Positions 47,870 to 59,300 of a DNA stretch of 64,000 nucleotides are shown one piece after another. Each line of letters opens with the position of its first letter. The first letter of the stretch is position 1. The stretch is from Tamarix chinensis (taxonomy: Eukaryota; Streptophyta; Magnoliopsida; Caryophyllales; Tamaricaceae). The notes under the pieces are model-generated. The model had not been told where the DNA came from and searched no databases. It was given only the letters and a program-made list of their open reading frames with translations. The position numbers and the translations under genes are program-made. Location: assembly GCA_030549775.1 (NCBI GenBank), contig CM060174.1, positions 71,737,466 through 71,801,465 of the forward strand, in the 5' to 3' direction.

Positions 47870-49370
47870 TGTCAGTTCTTATATCTAACCTAGGGAAATA
47901 GAAACACTAGAGTCTCTAAGAGCATGAAACCAATTTTCACTACTACCATTGATGTGAACATCATAAGACCTAGAGACATTAGCCTTTGGGGAAACTAAAA
48001 GATTAGTCATGTGCTCTTTTACTGATCCAGGAGATGCAAACTCCCCATTCTCAAACTTGGGAACTCCTTCATCTGTAGAACCTTATAAGAATAAAATTGC
48101 CTTCTGTCCCTAACCACCTTCCATTCTTGATGAACTTGAGGCTCCACAATAACAAACTTCTTATGTAACTTCTAATAGGATTGGTCATTATAAGAAGGAT
48201 CAAGGCAGTTATGATAGAAAGATGGTTTCCATTCAAACTGAACTATTTGATTAATAAGCAATCCATTAGGATCCCTTATTAAGATGGACTCACACAAAGA
48301 TTTTTTAATATCAACTTCAACTAACACCCTAGGATAAGCAATCATGTCCTTTCAAAAGGTGATAGCATCAGTGCAAATAAGGGTCTCTATTGACCTATCA
48401 ATCATACTCAAAGATTTAGGAGACCAATACACTAAAGGCGGATGAGGTTATTTAACCCGTAAAGGAACAAATTGCAATTCAGACTTTGAAAGCTTCAATT
48501 TCCTTTACAATCTTTTTAGAATTAATGGTCTGCTATAATAAGACTAGTATTGTGACAAGATCCATTCACAATCTACAGCAGAAGAAAATTTAAATAAAAA
48601 GAAACTATCATCATGGCATATAACTTTAGGAGGAGCCACACGAATCTATTGAGTTTTAACAAAACCCAAAATTTGATTGAAAGAAATATCATGCCCATAT
48701 ACATATCCTATCAATGTATGATGCCATTCCTCCAACTCCTTATCAACTTCCTCCTTGACCAAATTAACCACAATTTGTCCCTCTTCAATCTGTGGAGGAA
48801 CATAATTTAGGGGCATACATTGATTGGGGCTACAATTGTAAGCAATTTTGTCCCTTCAAGAAACTCCAATATAAGTCCCAAACTGTTGTTGAATCAGTTT
48901 TTGATCAGAATCATTCACAACTCCCTCATCACCAGGCCTTCCAGCCATTACATGATTTTGGTTCAGAGACACAAAGGAAGTAATAGGGACACATTCCATA
49001 TCAATCAAACAATCTCTCGATTTAGGTAAAACAGAAGCCTCGGGAATTTTATGAGTCAATTGGGCATTAGAATTATGATCATCAGAGATAGGGTTTGGAT
49101 ATTGATCATTGAAATCAGCCCTATCTTTAGAAAAAACCATTCAAATTCACATCATAATTACTAAGCTCGTCAAGAATACATCCTCCTGAATCAATTAGAT
49201 GATCAGAAAAGGTTGACAATAAAGGATTATCATCCCCGACACCTAAAGCAGCATTGGGTCGAACCTTCACCACATTCAGCGAATTGTTCCTAATTTTCAA
49301 ACTTCTCAACACTCGTCGTTGGCTAGCTTTGCCAGACCTAGCCGACGACTTCTTGTTCCTGACCATACAC
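47870..49370 (-). pseudogene. LINE 2 ORF1 with DUF4283 domain
   Basis: The minus-strand frame starts near 49366 with a basic Ser/Lys/Arg-rich N-terminus, continues at 49140 (MVFSKDRADFNDQYPNPISD) and then enters the DUF4283 domain: LIGYVYGHDISFNQILGFVK near 48700, DDSFFLFKFSSAVDCEWILS near 48600, SRPLILKR near 48530, PPLVYWSPKSLSMI near 48430 and YPRVLVEVDIKKSL near 48330. DUF4283 proteins act as the RNA-binding gag-like product of plant LINEs. A zinc knuckle after the domain is degraded. Several stops separate the blocks. Confidence 0.75.
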
Positions 49371-49454
49371 CACTATGAATTCCACCAATAGGAATCAAGG
49401 CAGGGAGAAGGAACCAGCCAAAAGGAACCAGCTGATAGGGACATTGATCATTGG

Positions 49455-50815
49455 AAAATTTTGAAGTTAATGGCTATGAAATCTCATGATCATCATATTT
49501 TCATTCAAGACTTGTTGTTTATTGCTATACATTCTATCTTATCAAATCAAGTTTGAAGTGTTATCACTAGATTTTATTTCTTTTCCAAGGAACTATGTGG
49601 TAATATTATTGATCCATCAAGGCTTGACAAATTGTAGAGTGACATTGTGGTTTTATTATACCAACTTAAGATGTATTTTCCTCCATCATTCTTTTTAATC
49701 ATGTTCTATTTAATTATTCACTTGGTTAGGGATGTTAGATTATGTGGGCCAGTTCATTTGAAATGATCGTATATATTTAAAAGTTATATGAAATTCCTTA
49801 AAGGATAAATGAGGAATCCGAACAAGCTTCAAGGATGCATTTTTGAGAGATATATAATGGATGAGGCAATAGAACTTTTTTGTGAGTTCTTACCCATTGC
49901 TATTATGATAAGCCTTCCTAAACCACAACATTCATATTTATAGGAACAAGGTAAATGGTTCAAATGATTTTGCATGGCCATCATTGATAATGATCAAATA
50001 CTTTCGCACGATCACCTCTATGCCCTTCACCATAAAGATAATTACCAACTATATGTGGATCAACATGGATATTTTGATGGCTTCAAATCCATCTAAGAGC
50101 AATAAATGGATATTAGATAAGCACAATAGCTCCTTTTTTGAGTGGATATCATCACATTAATTTAAATTTAATACTGATTCATATATGTTGCTCCACCCTC
50201 CTCGTATGGAATGATGCCCTATAGTTGGTTCATATATGATCAATGGTTGTACCTTCTACACAAAAGAGCATGATGGCAAGATTGACATGAAAAATAGTGA
50301 TGTGACTATAGTATCATGAGCTTTGCATATATCAAGTACTAGAGATAAAAACTCTATTTATGCTTCAATGACATACTATGAAGTGATAGAGAGCATATGT
50401 CCATTATACTCCACCGCTTTTATAGTTTTTTTTATTCAAGTTCAAGTGGGTTGACAATAAAAATGGGGTTTGTACTAAAGAAGTCAGATTTACAAGGTTA
50501 GATATTTCTAAGTATAGCTATAACATAACCCATTTATATTGTCCTCACAAGCGAAATAAGTATTCTATATTACTAACCCAGTTGATAAATGAAGGTTCAT
50601 GGTCATTTATACAATGACAAAAACATGGGAAGATGACATATGATGTGAGAATGTTTTGGCTACTAACTTACATTTCTTATCCAATGACGATGACATTACC
50701 AATAACCTCTATGTATCATATGATCATGAAGAAGTGTTTTATGTACTTCAATTAGAATTTATACATAAAGAGGGCATACGCCATGGGTTAAAGCGTTATA
50801 GATGAAAGGTTAAAT
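49455..50815 (+). pseudogene. CACTA 2 transposase, second part (TNP2 end, DUF4218, DUF4216)
   Basis: Resumes in phase at the target repeat: KILKLMAMKSHDHHIFIQDL, a conserved TNP2 block. DUF4218-type blocks follow: FFSKELCGNIIDPSRL near 49575 and HLVRDVRLCGPVHL near 49720. DUF4216-like sequence is near 50590-50800 (GENVLATNLHFL region, then EEVFYVLQLEFIH). Stops and frameshifts are common. Together with the first part, the transposase is complete in domain order but inactive. Confidence 0.8.
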
Positions 50816-52095
50816 TACTTTATATGTTTCATTTTGATATTATTCATATTTCATATGTTTTATTTTTATATTTTTCATATTGCATTGCATGCTTCAATTA
50901 CTTTATATGTTTTATTTTTACATTTTACATATACCATTACATACTTTGATTAATTCATATGTTTTATTTTTATATTTTTCATATTGAATTGAATGCTTTA
51001 ATTACTTCCTATTTCCTAATCTATAATTTTTATTCTATATTTTAAGTACAGATCCTCATGTAGATGATACACATGCAAAAAAGGGAAACACCCAAAAGAG
51101 GGGAGAATTAGGTTGATGCATATTTCTAGGAATAGAAAAAGGGGCATTATGCTTGATCTTGATTTTGATGATTACGAGTATCTGGTAGGTGAGAATAGAG
51201 ATATATTCATCAACTACTCGAACTCTAGGGTTCACTGCAAATATGTATCATTTATCATACCCAAAAGATATGACTGATAGGGTATGGGATGACGTAATAG
51301 TATAATTTAAATATCTGAAATAAATATAAATTTTTTTTGTTATTACCATATGAATTTTGTTATATTCATACTAACTATTTGATTTTTTATTTTTGTACCC
51401 AATTTAAATATTTGAATATGGGCCTATTGTGGCAAATTCTACTACCTTCATCGAATTAAAGTCATTCATTCATACTCAACCATAGGGGCAAAATAAAACT
51501 AGGGTCTCAATTCACAATGTCTTGCCCAAGTATGTTATGGACCAATGTCAGGATGATGTAGTGTATAGTCCCAATTTGGTGGATGTGCATAGGCCCTCAC
51601 TCTACTTAGTAGTATGGAATTTTTTTAGATGATTGAGTAACATTTTCATTATCAAGGATGAGGCATTTCAAACTTTTTTCAATTCTATATTACATTCTTT
51701 TTTTAGTGATAGTGTATATATGTTCTAATAACTATATTTTCATTATTTCTGTCTTAGATAGATAATAATATTGTTATAATCCCTAACAAAAGGGGAAAAA
51801 AGGAAATGGAATTTAAGAAAGCCCAAGAAGCCTTGGTGAAAAAAGTAGTCAAGTATTGAGACCTAAAACCTCAATTTTAGATATATATGGATGTGGCATT
51901 ATCCTTGGGTGGATCATGCTTTATTAAAGTTCTACTTCCATCCTACTTACTCATGAAAGTGGTTGATGTGGAGTTTTAGATTAGGTCAGAGGATATCCTA
52001 CACTTTTTACATTGCAACATATTACAATATTAACATATAATAGCATATATGATGTAATTTCAATACTTTCAAATTCAACTTAATTTTAATTAATA
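50816..52095. other. CACTA 2 interior between transposase and protease remnants
   Basis: Near 50820-51000 ATATGTTTTATTTTTATATT words repeat three times (an intron-like, T-rich stretch). From 51050 to 51970 are coding scraps of the second CACTA gene, such as ILDLDFDDYEYL-like and KKAQEALVKKVVKY, in broken frames. I cannot assign them precisely. Confidence 0.4.
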
Positions 52096-52099
52096 ACTA

Positions 52100-52795
52100 G
52101 AGGGAAACACTATTTGTGGCACTAAATATGTAATTTCTTCTTTCATGGTCATAGGTTCTGGAAGAAAATTTTATTATCTTATGTCGTAAATGGATCCAGT
52201 GTGTATAGATTTTTATGGTTAAACATGATATCCAATAAAAATGATAATTTGGGTCTTGTTCTATATGCGGTTGATGCGATGAAGATGGCTCCATGGTACC
52301 TCATTTTTGCTCCATTTTTCTTTAGTGTACATTGGGTATTAGTGGTATTGCATCCATCTTTAGAGACCACATATTGGTTTGATTCAATTAGCAAAGATCC
52401 TCATTCAGATCTAATGATGCTTATTGAGAGTAAACATTTATCTATACAAGACATATATGAATCACACACACACACACAGATATATATATATTAAATCAAT
52501 TATTTAAATATGGTTATTACATCAATTAGTACATTCAAGACATATGTTGGTCTACAAAAGAAGGGAAGGGCACCACATACCCATATAACTTGGCATAATT
52601 TTTAGGTTTATAGTGGTTATGTCATTTAAGGATCATTATCATTTAATCTTAAGTATTTAGCATGAAAATCATTAGATAATTATTTTTTTCAATGTCCACA
52701 ACAACAAGATGAAGTTAGCTGCAATTCCTATACAATGAGATTTATGAAGGAAATCATTTGAAAGCATTAGATAGGAGGCAAAGAAGTATGTATTG
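52100..52795 (+). pseudogene. CACTA 2 Ulp1-like (C48) cysteine protease remnant
   Basis: The frame at 52201-52494 has VHWVLVVLHP with the His codon at 52330 and YWFDSI with the Asp codon at 52381. A later block near 52690-52765 reads CPQQQDEVSCNSYTMRFMKE, with the candidate nucleophile Cys codon at 52720. This His-Asp-Cys order and the CPQQ..V.C....MRFMKEI motif are those of Ulp1-like proteases carried by many plant CACTA elements. Such enzymes cut SUMO-type conjugates. What they do for the transposon is unclear. An intron or deletion separates the Asp and Cys blocks, and stops occur. Confidence 0.7.
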
Positions 52796-52799
52796 GCTT

Positions 52800-53816
52800 C
52801 TATTTAGTTTATATATTAATTATGATTATAATTTATATAGATCAACCTATATAATTTAATACTAACATGATAGTTTTAATTTTATGTAGGTCTATTTCCT
52901 TAATGAATAGGGTAAATAGAATCAAGCCAAGTTGACGAAGTTAGGGAACAATGGATAGATTTTATTATAAACATTTATAAGGAACTCGAGTAGGATCGTA
53001 TATGATCCCTCCATTTTTTTGTTGTATATACTTGTGGAAATTTTTGGTATTTAAAGTGAACTTATGAATGAATTATAAATTTGTATAAAGTGTTTTTTAT
53101 GGTAATGAAAGTGTTATATTATAATTATTTTGATGAAAACTTTATGAATTGTGACTTGTTTTGGATTTACAAGTGTAGTGATCATGCTTGTCAAAGCATT
53201 ATACAAATCATGCTAGAGATAATAATAAATAAAAGACTTTTTGAATTGTGGATTGTTTTGGATTTACAATTGTGGTTGTAATATAATGATCAAGCTTGTC
53301 AAAGCATTCGGGAAATCATACTTGATGGCCTAGTCCTAGTATATATTATATAAACACCTGAATTAAAAGGTGGTAATAAATGATGGTTAGTCTATAGAAT
53401 TGTCTTGTATTGATAATGTAAATGGTGGTTTTATAGAATAGTCATAGTCTATAGTCTTGCATTGAATTGCTTGTTTTAGTTAAGAATATACATGTCAATT
53501 ATTTATAAAAATTATCATGTACAACGAGACGGTTTTTTATTTAACTGTCATGTATGTTCATCGTAAAGCTCATTACTCATTTAGGTAAGTGTATATATGG
53601 CAGTATTTGTGTATAGTTAACTTTATAATATGTTTTTTTATTTAAAATTGTTGTTTAATGTCTGGAGCTAAAAAATTTTGATCCATCTTTATAACTCTTT
53701 ATGATAGTGTTCTAACTGTCGTTTATAGTATACATGGTGATGCATTAGGCAGCTGTTCAAAACCAATGCATATATCCCTATTTCAACAGTTGTTTATTCC
53801 TATTTTTATAGTGGTG
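52800..53816. repeat. Right subterminal region of CACTA 2
   Basis: AT-rich 3' flank of the protease. A direct repeat TTTGAATTGTGG / TTATGAATTGTG with TTGTTTTGGATTTACAA (about 53142-53175 and 53238-53272) is visible. Repeat words TGTCATGTATGTTC, GTGTATATATGGCAG and AACTGTCGTTTATAGTATAC at 53540-53740 mirror those of the left end. Confidence 0.55.
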
Positions 53817-54233
53817 CAAGAAAGATGAATTACTCTTATAATGATGTGCATGACCTTAGGGTCTTTCTTTGTTTTGATCAATGGTCATCCTTTTTGTGCT
53901 TTCAAGCCAATTAGAGATCTTTAGACAAGGTGACCCAATATCTCCCTAAACGTTTTTCTATGTGATAAGGCACTCTTGTGCTTTCTCAAGGAAGTATTGA
54001 AAGAGAAGAAGTTGAATAACATTATACTTTGTAGAGGAGCCCTAGAAATAACCCACCTCCTTTTCAATGAGATAGTATTTTATTCGCTTGAGGTACTATA
54101 GAAGAAGTGTGGCAATGACAGTTAATTCTGAGACCTTATAAGCTTGCATTGGGTTAGTGTTTTAATCTAAAAAGTCCAAATTAATTTTCAATCTAGAGTA
54201 GATGTCTAATAGGAAGGTTAATAGTTATAATTA
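53817..54233 (+). pseudogene. LINE 1 reverse transcriptase, second part
   Basis: After the right CAA target repeat, the LINE frame resumes with ITLIMMCMTL, FFVLINGHPFCAFKPIRDL, ISHLLF-like block THLLFND(D)SILF near 54050 and EEVW near 54095. These are the palm motifs following the AYDRVEW block found at 41.5 kb. Frameshifts and stops are present. Interrupted at 54234 by a small element. Confidence 0.8.
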
Positions 54234-54477
54234 TAGGTTTAAAATCTAGACCAGACTAACCAACTAACTGATTAGGTCATTGGCTAAATTACATGTGCCA
54301 ATCTTAAGAGCCCTAAACTTATCAAAATTGATCAAGAGCTGGTCAAATTCATTTATAGATTTATTTTTACATATTTCATATTTTTTTAAAATTAATATAT
54401 ACCACTAATCAGACCACTAAACCTAGTGAATCAATGAAGATACATGTTCGATGAGCAGAAAAAATTTTAAAACTATG
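54234..54477. mobile_element. MITE inserted in LINE 1 (possible MULE type)
   Basis: The left end reads TAGGTTTAAAATCTAGACCA. The right end, on the minus strand, reads TAGTTTTAAAATTTTTTCTG. The interior has repeated CTAACC/ACCACTAA words seen in a common plant repeat family with 'GTTTTAAAACC' ends. Flanks GTTATAATTA (54224-54233) and GTTACAGTCA (54479-54488) share 7 of 10 bases, consistent with an aged 9-10 bp target duplication. LINE coding sequence continues on both sides. Confidence 0.5.
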
Positions 54478-56345
54478 GTTACAGTCATTCCTTAGGATTA
54501 TCTAACTTTATGGAAAGATTGAAGAAGGTTGTTTTTAATTCTCTCAAAGATTATATCATGTAGAAACTTCAAGTTTGGAAAGGTTGCTTAATTTCATGTG
54601 TGGAGAAGGAGGTGTTGATTAAGGTTTTTTTCCCACTCCATCCTGGCCTATTCCATGAGTGTCTTTAAGCTAACCTCCACATTTTGCTTGAAGATACAAA
54701 GCATGATGAGCTATTTCTGCTAGGGTCAAATGAATAGAGATAGGAAATTACATTGGCGTAGTTAAGACATACTGGTGCTACTAAAGGCATGGGGTTTCAT
54801 AATCTAGTTTGGTTCAACCATGGTGGCATGGGGTTTCATAATCTAGTTTGATTCAACTTAGTCATGCTAGGAAATCAAACATGGAGGATCATGAATGATG
54901 ATACATAGCCCATGTATGGAAGATCGTGTACTATTCGAGATCTAACATCATGCAAGCACAATTAGGGCACAACATGAGCTACACCTAGAGAAGTGTGTGC
55001 AAATCCATGTGGGTAGTTAAAAAATTTTTAGTGTGGATAGTTGGGGAAAACAATCAGGTTGGAATATGGCATGATAAATGGTTACCAAGACTATCTAGTT
55101 TTTTTGTTATTTATCTGGTACCAGCTAATGTGGTGGTGACCAAGGTCTTAGATCTTATTCATAAGAATGCGAGGAATGGAAGAAGAATTTGATTCATGAT
55201 AATTTTCTCCCCTTTTAAGTGGAGGAAATCATAAACATTATAACCCTTAACACTAGACCACAAGACATGCAAACATGTTTATTTATGAAAAGTGGCATGT
55301 GTATGGTGTGATCTGCCTACAACATATTATGGTAGAAAGCATTGAATGCTATGGTTGGACCATCAAAATGGTAATGTTGGAGGCTATGGAAGGTTGATAC
55401 TCTTCCAAGGGTGAAAAGTTTTGCATGGGGATGCTGAAATAGATATACCATCATAATGGAATGTAAGAGGGTGTGGAAGAATATGGGGAAGGTGGAACAT
55501 AAGTTGTAGAAGAAGCATATACAAGTTGATGAGTCTTATGCACCACGCAAACAAAGAAATACCATTTTACATACTTTAAAGGACTATGTTATAACAAAAT
55601 AACTCTAGGAGGACTCTCTTATCGATTTATATGTGGAGAGAAGTTACCCATGTGCTTTGGACTATTTTGAATATTTATGGGGGTAAAATACAAGTCACTT
55701 GGAGGTTAACCTATGCATGGGATTTTTGGTGGTTTCGCAATGATATCATATTCAAAAATTCATGGAGATTGAAGGAGTGGACTATGGAATATATGCAAAA
55801 CCTGCTTGATTCTTACTGGATTGGGGTGGCCTAAATGAACACCTATACACCATCATCCATATGTAGTTGTGGGTGGATAAAGCCATAGGAGAGTAGAATT
55901 AAAATTAATGTTGATGCAAACACTAATGCTAGTGGAAGCCAAGGGTTAGGAGTGGTCACTCAAAGTTAAGATAGTACGATTATGGGAATGACCAAATGCC
56001 TATGTAGAAGTGGATGGAATGTGGAAGAGGTCAAAGCTTTGGCTATTTTATGTAGGCTTGAATTTGGTAGAGGAGATAGATATGTAAGGAATCATTATTG
56101 AATCACATTACATTCCTTTTAGTAATACGATCCATGAGAAGCAACAATTAAATACAAGGCTTGGTTTCATTTTGTTTAACATAACTCATGCAATTTAGAA
56201 GATTAGCAGGGTAACCAAGATCCAAGTAAGCATAAAAAAATCTTGCTCATTTCACTGTGAAATCAAAAACAACAGAGGAGGATATTATTTGGAGGATGAA
56301 TGTTCTTGTAGAAATCTTTAATTTAGTCATTCAAGATGTTTAATA
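54478..56345 (+). pseudogene. LINE 1 ORF2 C-terminus: post-RT region, zf-RVT, RNase H
   Basis: Continues with NFMERLKKVVFNSLKDYI, VWKGCLISC and EVLIK, the thumb/connection segment. An in-frame 39-bp duplication lies near 54786-54863. GENNQVGIWHDKWLPR is near 55048. A degraded zf-RVT region at 55370-55700 has RLWKVDTLPRVKSFAWGC-like codons near 55385. An RVT_3-type RNase H domain is near 55890-56080 (KINVDANTNASGSQGLGVV, EEVKALAILCRLEFGRG). The frame ends near 56343 (FNLVIQDV). Stops and frameshifts are frequent. The layout shows LINE 1 belongs to the RNase H-bearing plant L1 group, unlike LINE 2. Confidence 0.8.
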
Positions 56346-59300
56346 AAATTATGGACTTGGAACTTTTCATCTCAAATAAAAATTTTAAAACAATGATATG
56401 AATATAGAATCAGGTATGAAATGTTGAGTATAAAAAATATAGACTCACAACTATAAAGTTGAATAAAACATTGAATAATGTGTTAGTGATGGACCCCCAA
56501 ACATCATTGATGATAGTAATAAAATAAAGTGTAAAAAATTTAAGGGTTTTTTTGCACCAAATACTATTGTTTTATTGATCGTATTCATTGGCATAAGATA
56601 TCTTCCATCCTCTTTTTCATTAATTTGCTTACATAAATTATTTTAAGTAATATTTTAACCTATGATAAGAATAAAATAACTAGTCCAACTTTTTTGTTAA
56701 TATCCTTGCTTTTTTATAATTATTATAACTTTACTCTTATTTTCTTTTATTATTCTAGTTATCCTTCGTGAACACAAAATCATAGCTCCAACCCTTCATC
56801 ATTTACATCTAACTACTTTTATCCTTTATCTTTGCGAAACCCCTTTCAATAATTTTCTTCTTATCATTATTTCCTTTCTCAATCTTCCACTTTAACCCGT
56901 TCACTTCCCTTAGTTCGATTAGTGTAGCACGTAGCCAATGGTGTTAATTTTGGTTGTTAGCAATGACTTTAGTGGTGGGTTGGTGTAGGATATAGTTGAT
57001 AGTGGTGATGTGGTGGTTAACTAGTTAGCGATGGTTTTTGGTCAATCTGGGATGAATTTGATCGTTAAAGATTTTTCAATACCCCATTTCTCTAAAATAA
57101 TAATTAATATTTATTAAGAGAAAATTATCATTACTATTTATTTTTTCTTTGATGCACATTTCTATCCAATGACTATTTGAGTCTATGTCTCAAGTCAAAT
57201 TTTTAATTTTTTATAAAATAGTTTATAAATTTATTTTTAATTACTTTTTATCATCATAAAATATTGAAAATTTATTTTTATACTTGAAATTATTTATTGA
57301 TTTTCTCTATAAGTTTTCATAAATTTTGAAATACATTTTCTATTTATTTTGATTTTTCCTATAAAACTTTATCTTTCATTTTTAGAATTATAATTTATGT
57401 ATATTTTCTTTTCAAAAGAATTTGATAATTTATATATGTGCTTAACTATTCTTTTGAGGGTGTCCAAAAATTTTCATATTTTTTTTATCATAGTTATTAT
57501 TTTTTCCTAATAACACTTATTTTATTGGCTTTTTGCTTATATACATTATTAAAAAATAATTTTTTGTTAACCTTTAACCTTGGTTGACCATAATTTTGGC
57601 CCCCATCACACTCTATTTCATGTTTTTACCTTCTTCCTCTTTCAATCAACCAAATTTGATATCAAAAGTACAAAAGACTTACATTATCTTACTTATCATG
57701 ATTTTATGACAAATCCTTCTTAGATACTCCTTCATTTAAGTGCGATACAAGCAAAAAATCTACCTCTCTCACCCCCTTGGTTGTCATGAGTTTGTGTGAA
57801 ATGAAAGGTTATTTTCATTATATCTGCATGCCATAAAATAAATATGCTCTACATTGACATTTTACCTCAAAAAGTTTACCAAGTGTGGAAGCCTTCTTTC
57901 TCTTTTTTCCCTAGTGGTAGGCATCCTTTTATTTCCATTTTTAGCTTGATTTTTCTCGTTCTCCTTCATCTAGTTCTTCTTTGTTTTTCCTAAGAAAATT
58001 AGTGTTAGATTTTAGTTATTAGTGAATTTATCTTGAAATTATTTATCCTTAATTCATCCATTTTCAAGAAAGGGTTATCTTACTCTCTTCTTCATATCTA
58101 CTATTTTCCCATTTCATTTTCTTATACTAAAATGAATTTCTTTACTAATTTATGCTTTTATTATTAAGGTATTTGTGAAGGCCTAAGCTATGTGTTCCTC
58201 TTTTATTATTTTTTTGCTGGGTTTTTCTAGAAGGGGAGGTAAATCATTAGTTCTCCTTATTTTGCATTATTATATCATTTGCATGATTAGGGCTAATCAT
58301 ATGCTAAAGCATGTTTTATTGTTTTTCTTTTACTTTCATAAAATAACATATATAGCATGTCATTTAATTTTTTTTCCATATAAGTAACTTATGAAAATTT
58401 ACATGAACACGTATAATTATTTATTTTAGTGTATCCATGCAGGCTTGTTGATATATTGTTTTATTTTCCAAAATGACTATATACCATAAGTAAGTGTGTC
58501 ATGACCAAGGGAAATCTGGTCCTTTTTTAGACACCTTGAATTTTGATCTTACAATTGAATTAATTAACTGCATATTTTACTGAAATTTTCATAAATAATA
58601 TGTTAGTATTTGAGCTTGTTTAGCTTAAGTCATGTTAATGTATAGTTTTAGTCCTAATAATGGCAGTTTTATAATTTTATGAATTTTACAATTTTGATCT
58701 CATATTTGTGTTCCCCATATCTAAAATTTTAAGTATCAATTTTATGGGATTTTTCTACTTATAAAATATAGTATTTTGGATGTGAAATAGAGAATTCAAG
58801 TTTAAGGGCAAAATGGATTTTCCACAGTTTTTGGGCAAAACTATCATAATCACTTTTTCTTAGTTAATTATGATATTTTTGAATTATATAAGTGGTATAG
58901 ATATTATTAAATTCCTAGAGTATGTCTTAATAAGGCCTTCCATAATTTCCAAGTGCTAAAATAAATTTTTAATGATGTCAAGAGAATTTTTGTCAAATAA
59001 ATTATGATGTATGAATTTTCTACAAAAATAGCTATTTTATGAAATAATTTATGAGTCTTAAAATATAAAAGTATTGGTAGGTATCTTGTAAGTTAATATT
59101 GAGAAAATGGTTTTTTTATACCTTATAGTATTTAAAACATATTAAGGGCTTTTAGGTTTTATTTGTATAAAATGTGTTTGAAAATGGTACACTAAGTTTA
59201 TGTTGAGCCGGCAAACCTTTGACTTTTTCTTGACCATTGGCTCTGAATAGTTGACTTTTGTTGAATTCTAATAATTTGATATTGTTGAATGATCATTTGT

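Larger units (their letters stand above)
44394..49454 (-). mobile_element. LINE 2, minus strand, nearly full length (5.1 kb)
   Basis: Bounded by 14-bp direct repeats (44380-44393 and 49455-49468, one mismatch). Its 3' end lies on the left, with a short T run at 44392-44398 representing the poly(A) tail. Both LINE proteins are recognisable on the minus strand in the right order (ORF1 with DUF4283, then endonuclease, reverse transcriptase and zf-RVT). It sits in the TNP2 gene of the CACTA element. The full-length structure and clear target repeats suggest it is one of the younger insertions here. Confidence 0.85.
41552..53816 (+). mobile_element. CACTA element (12.3 kb) inserted in the LINE 1 reverse transcriptase
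   Basis: Three-base direct repeats CAA (41549-41551 and 53817-53819) flank the element, the target size of CACTA transposons. The ends pair: the left reads CTCTAGTATATAGATCGGAA and the right, on the minus strand, CACCACTATAAAAATAGGAA, about 18 of 25 bases matching. Each is one change from CACTA in its first five bases. Subterminal words such as TATACATGACAGTT and TGTATATATGGCAG recur in both end regions. Inside are a TNP2-type transposase and a Ulp1-like protease remnant. Without the element, the LINE frame joins in phase. Confidence 0.8.
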
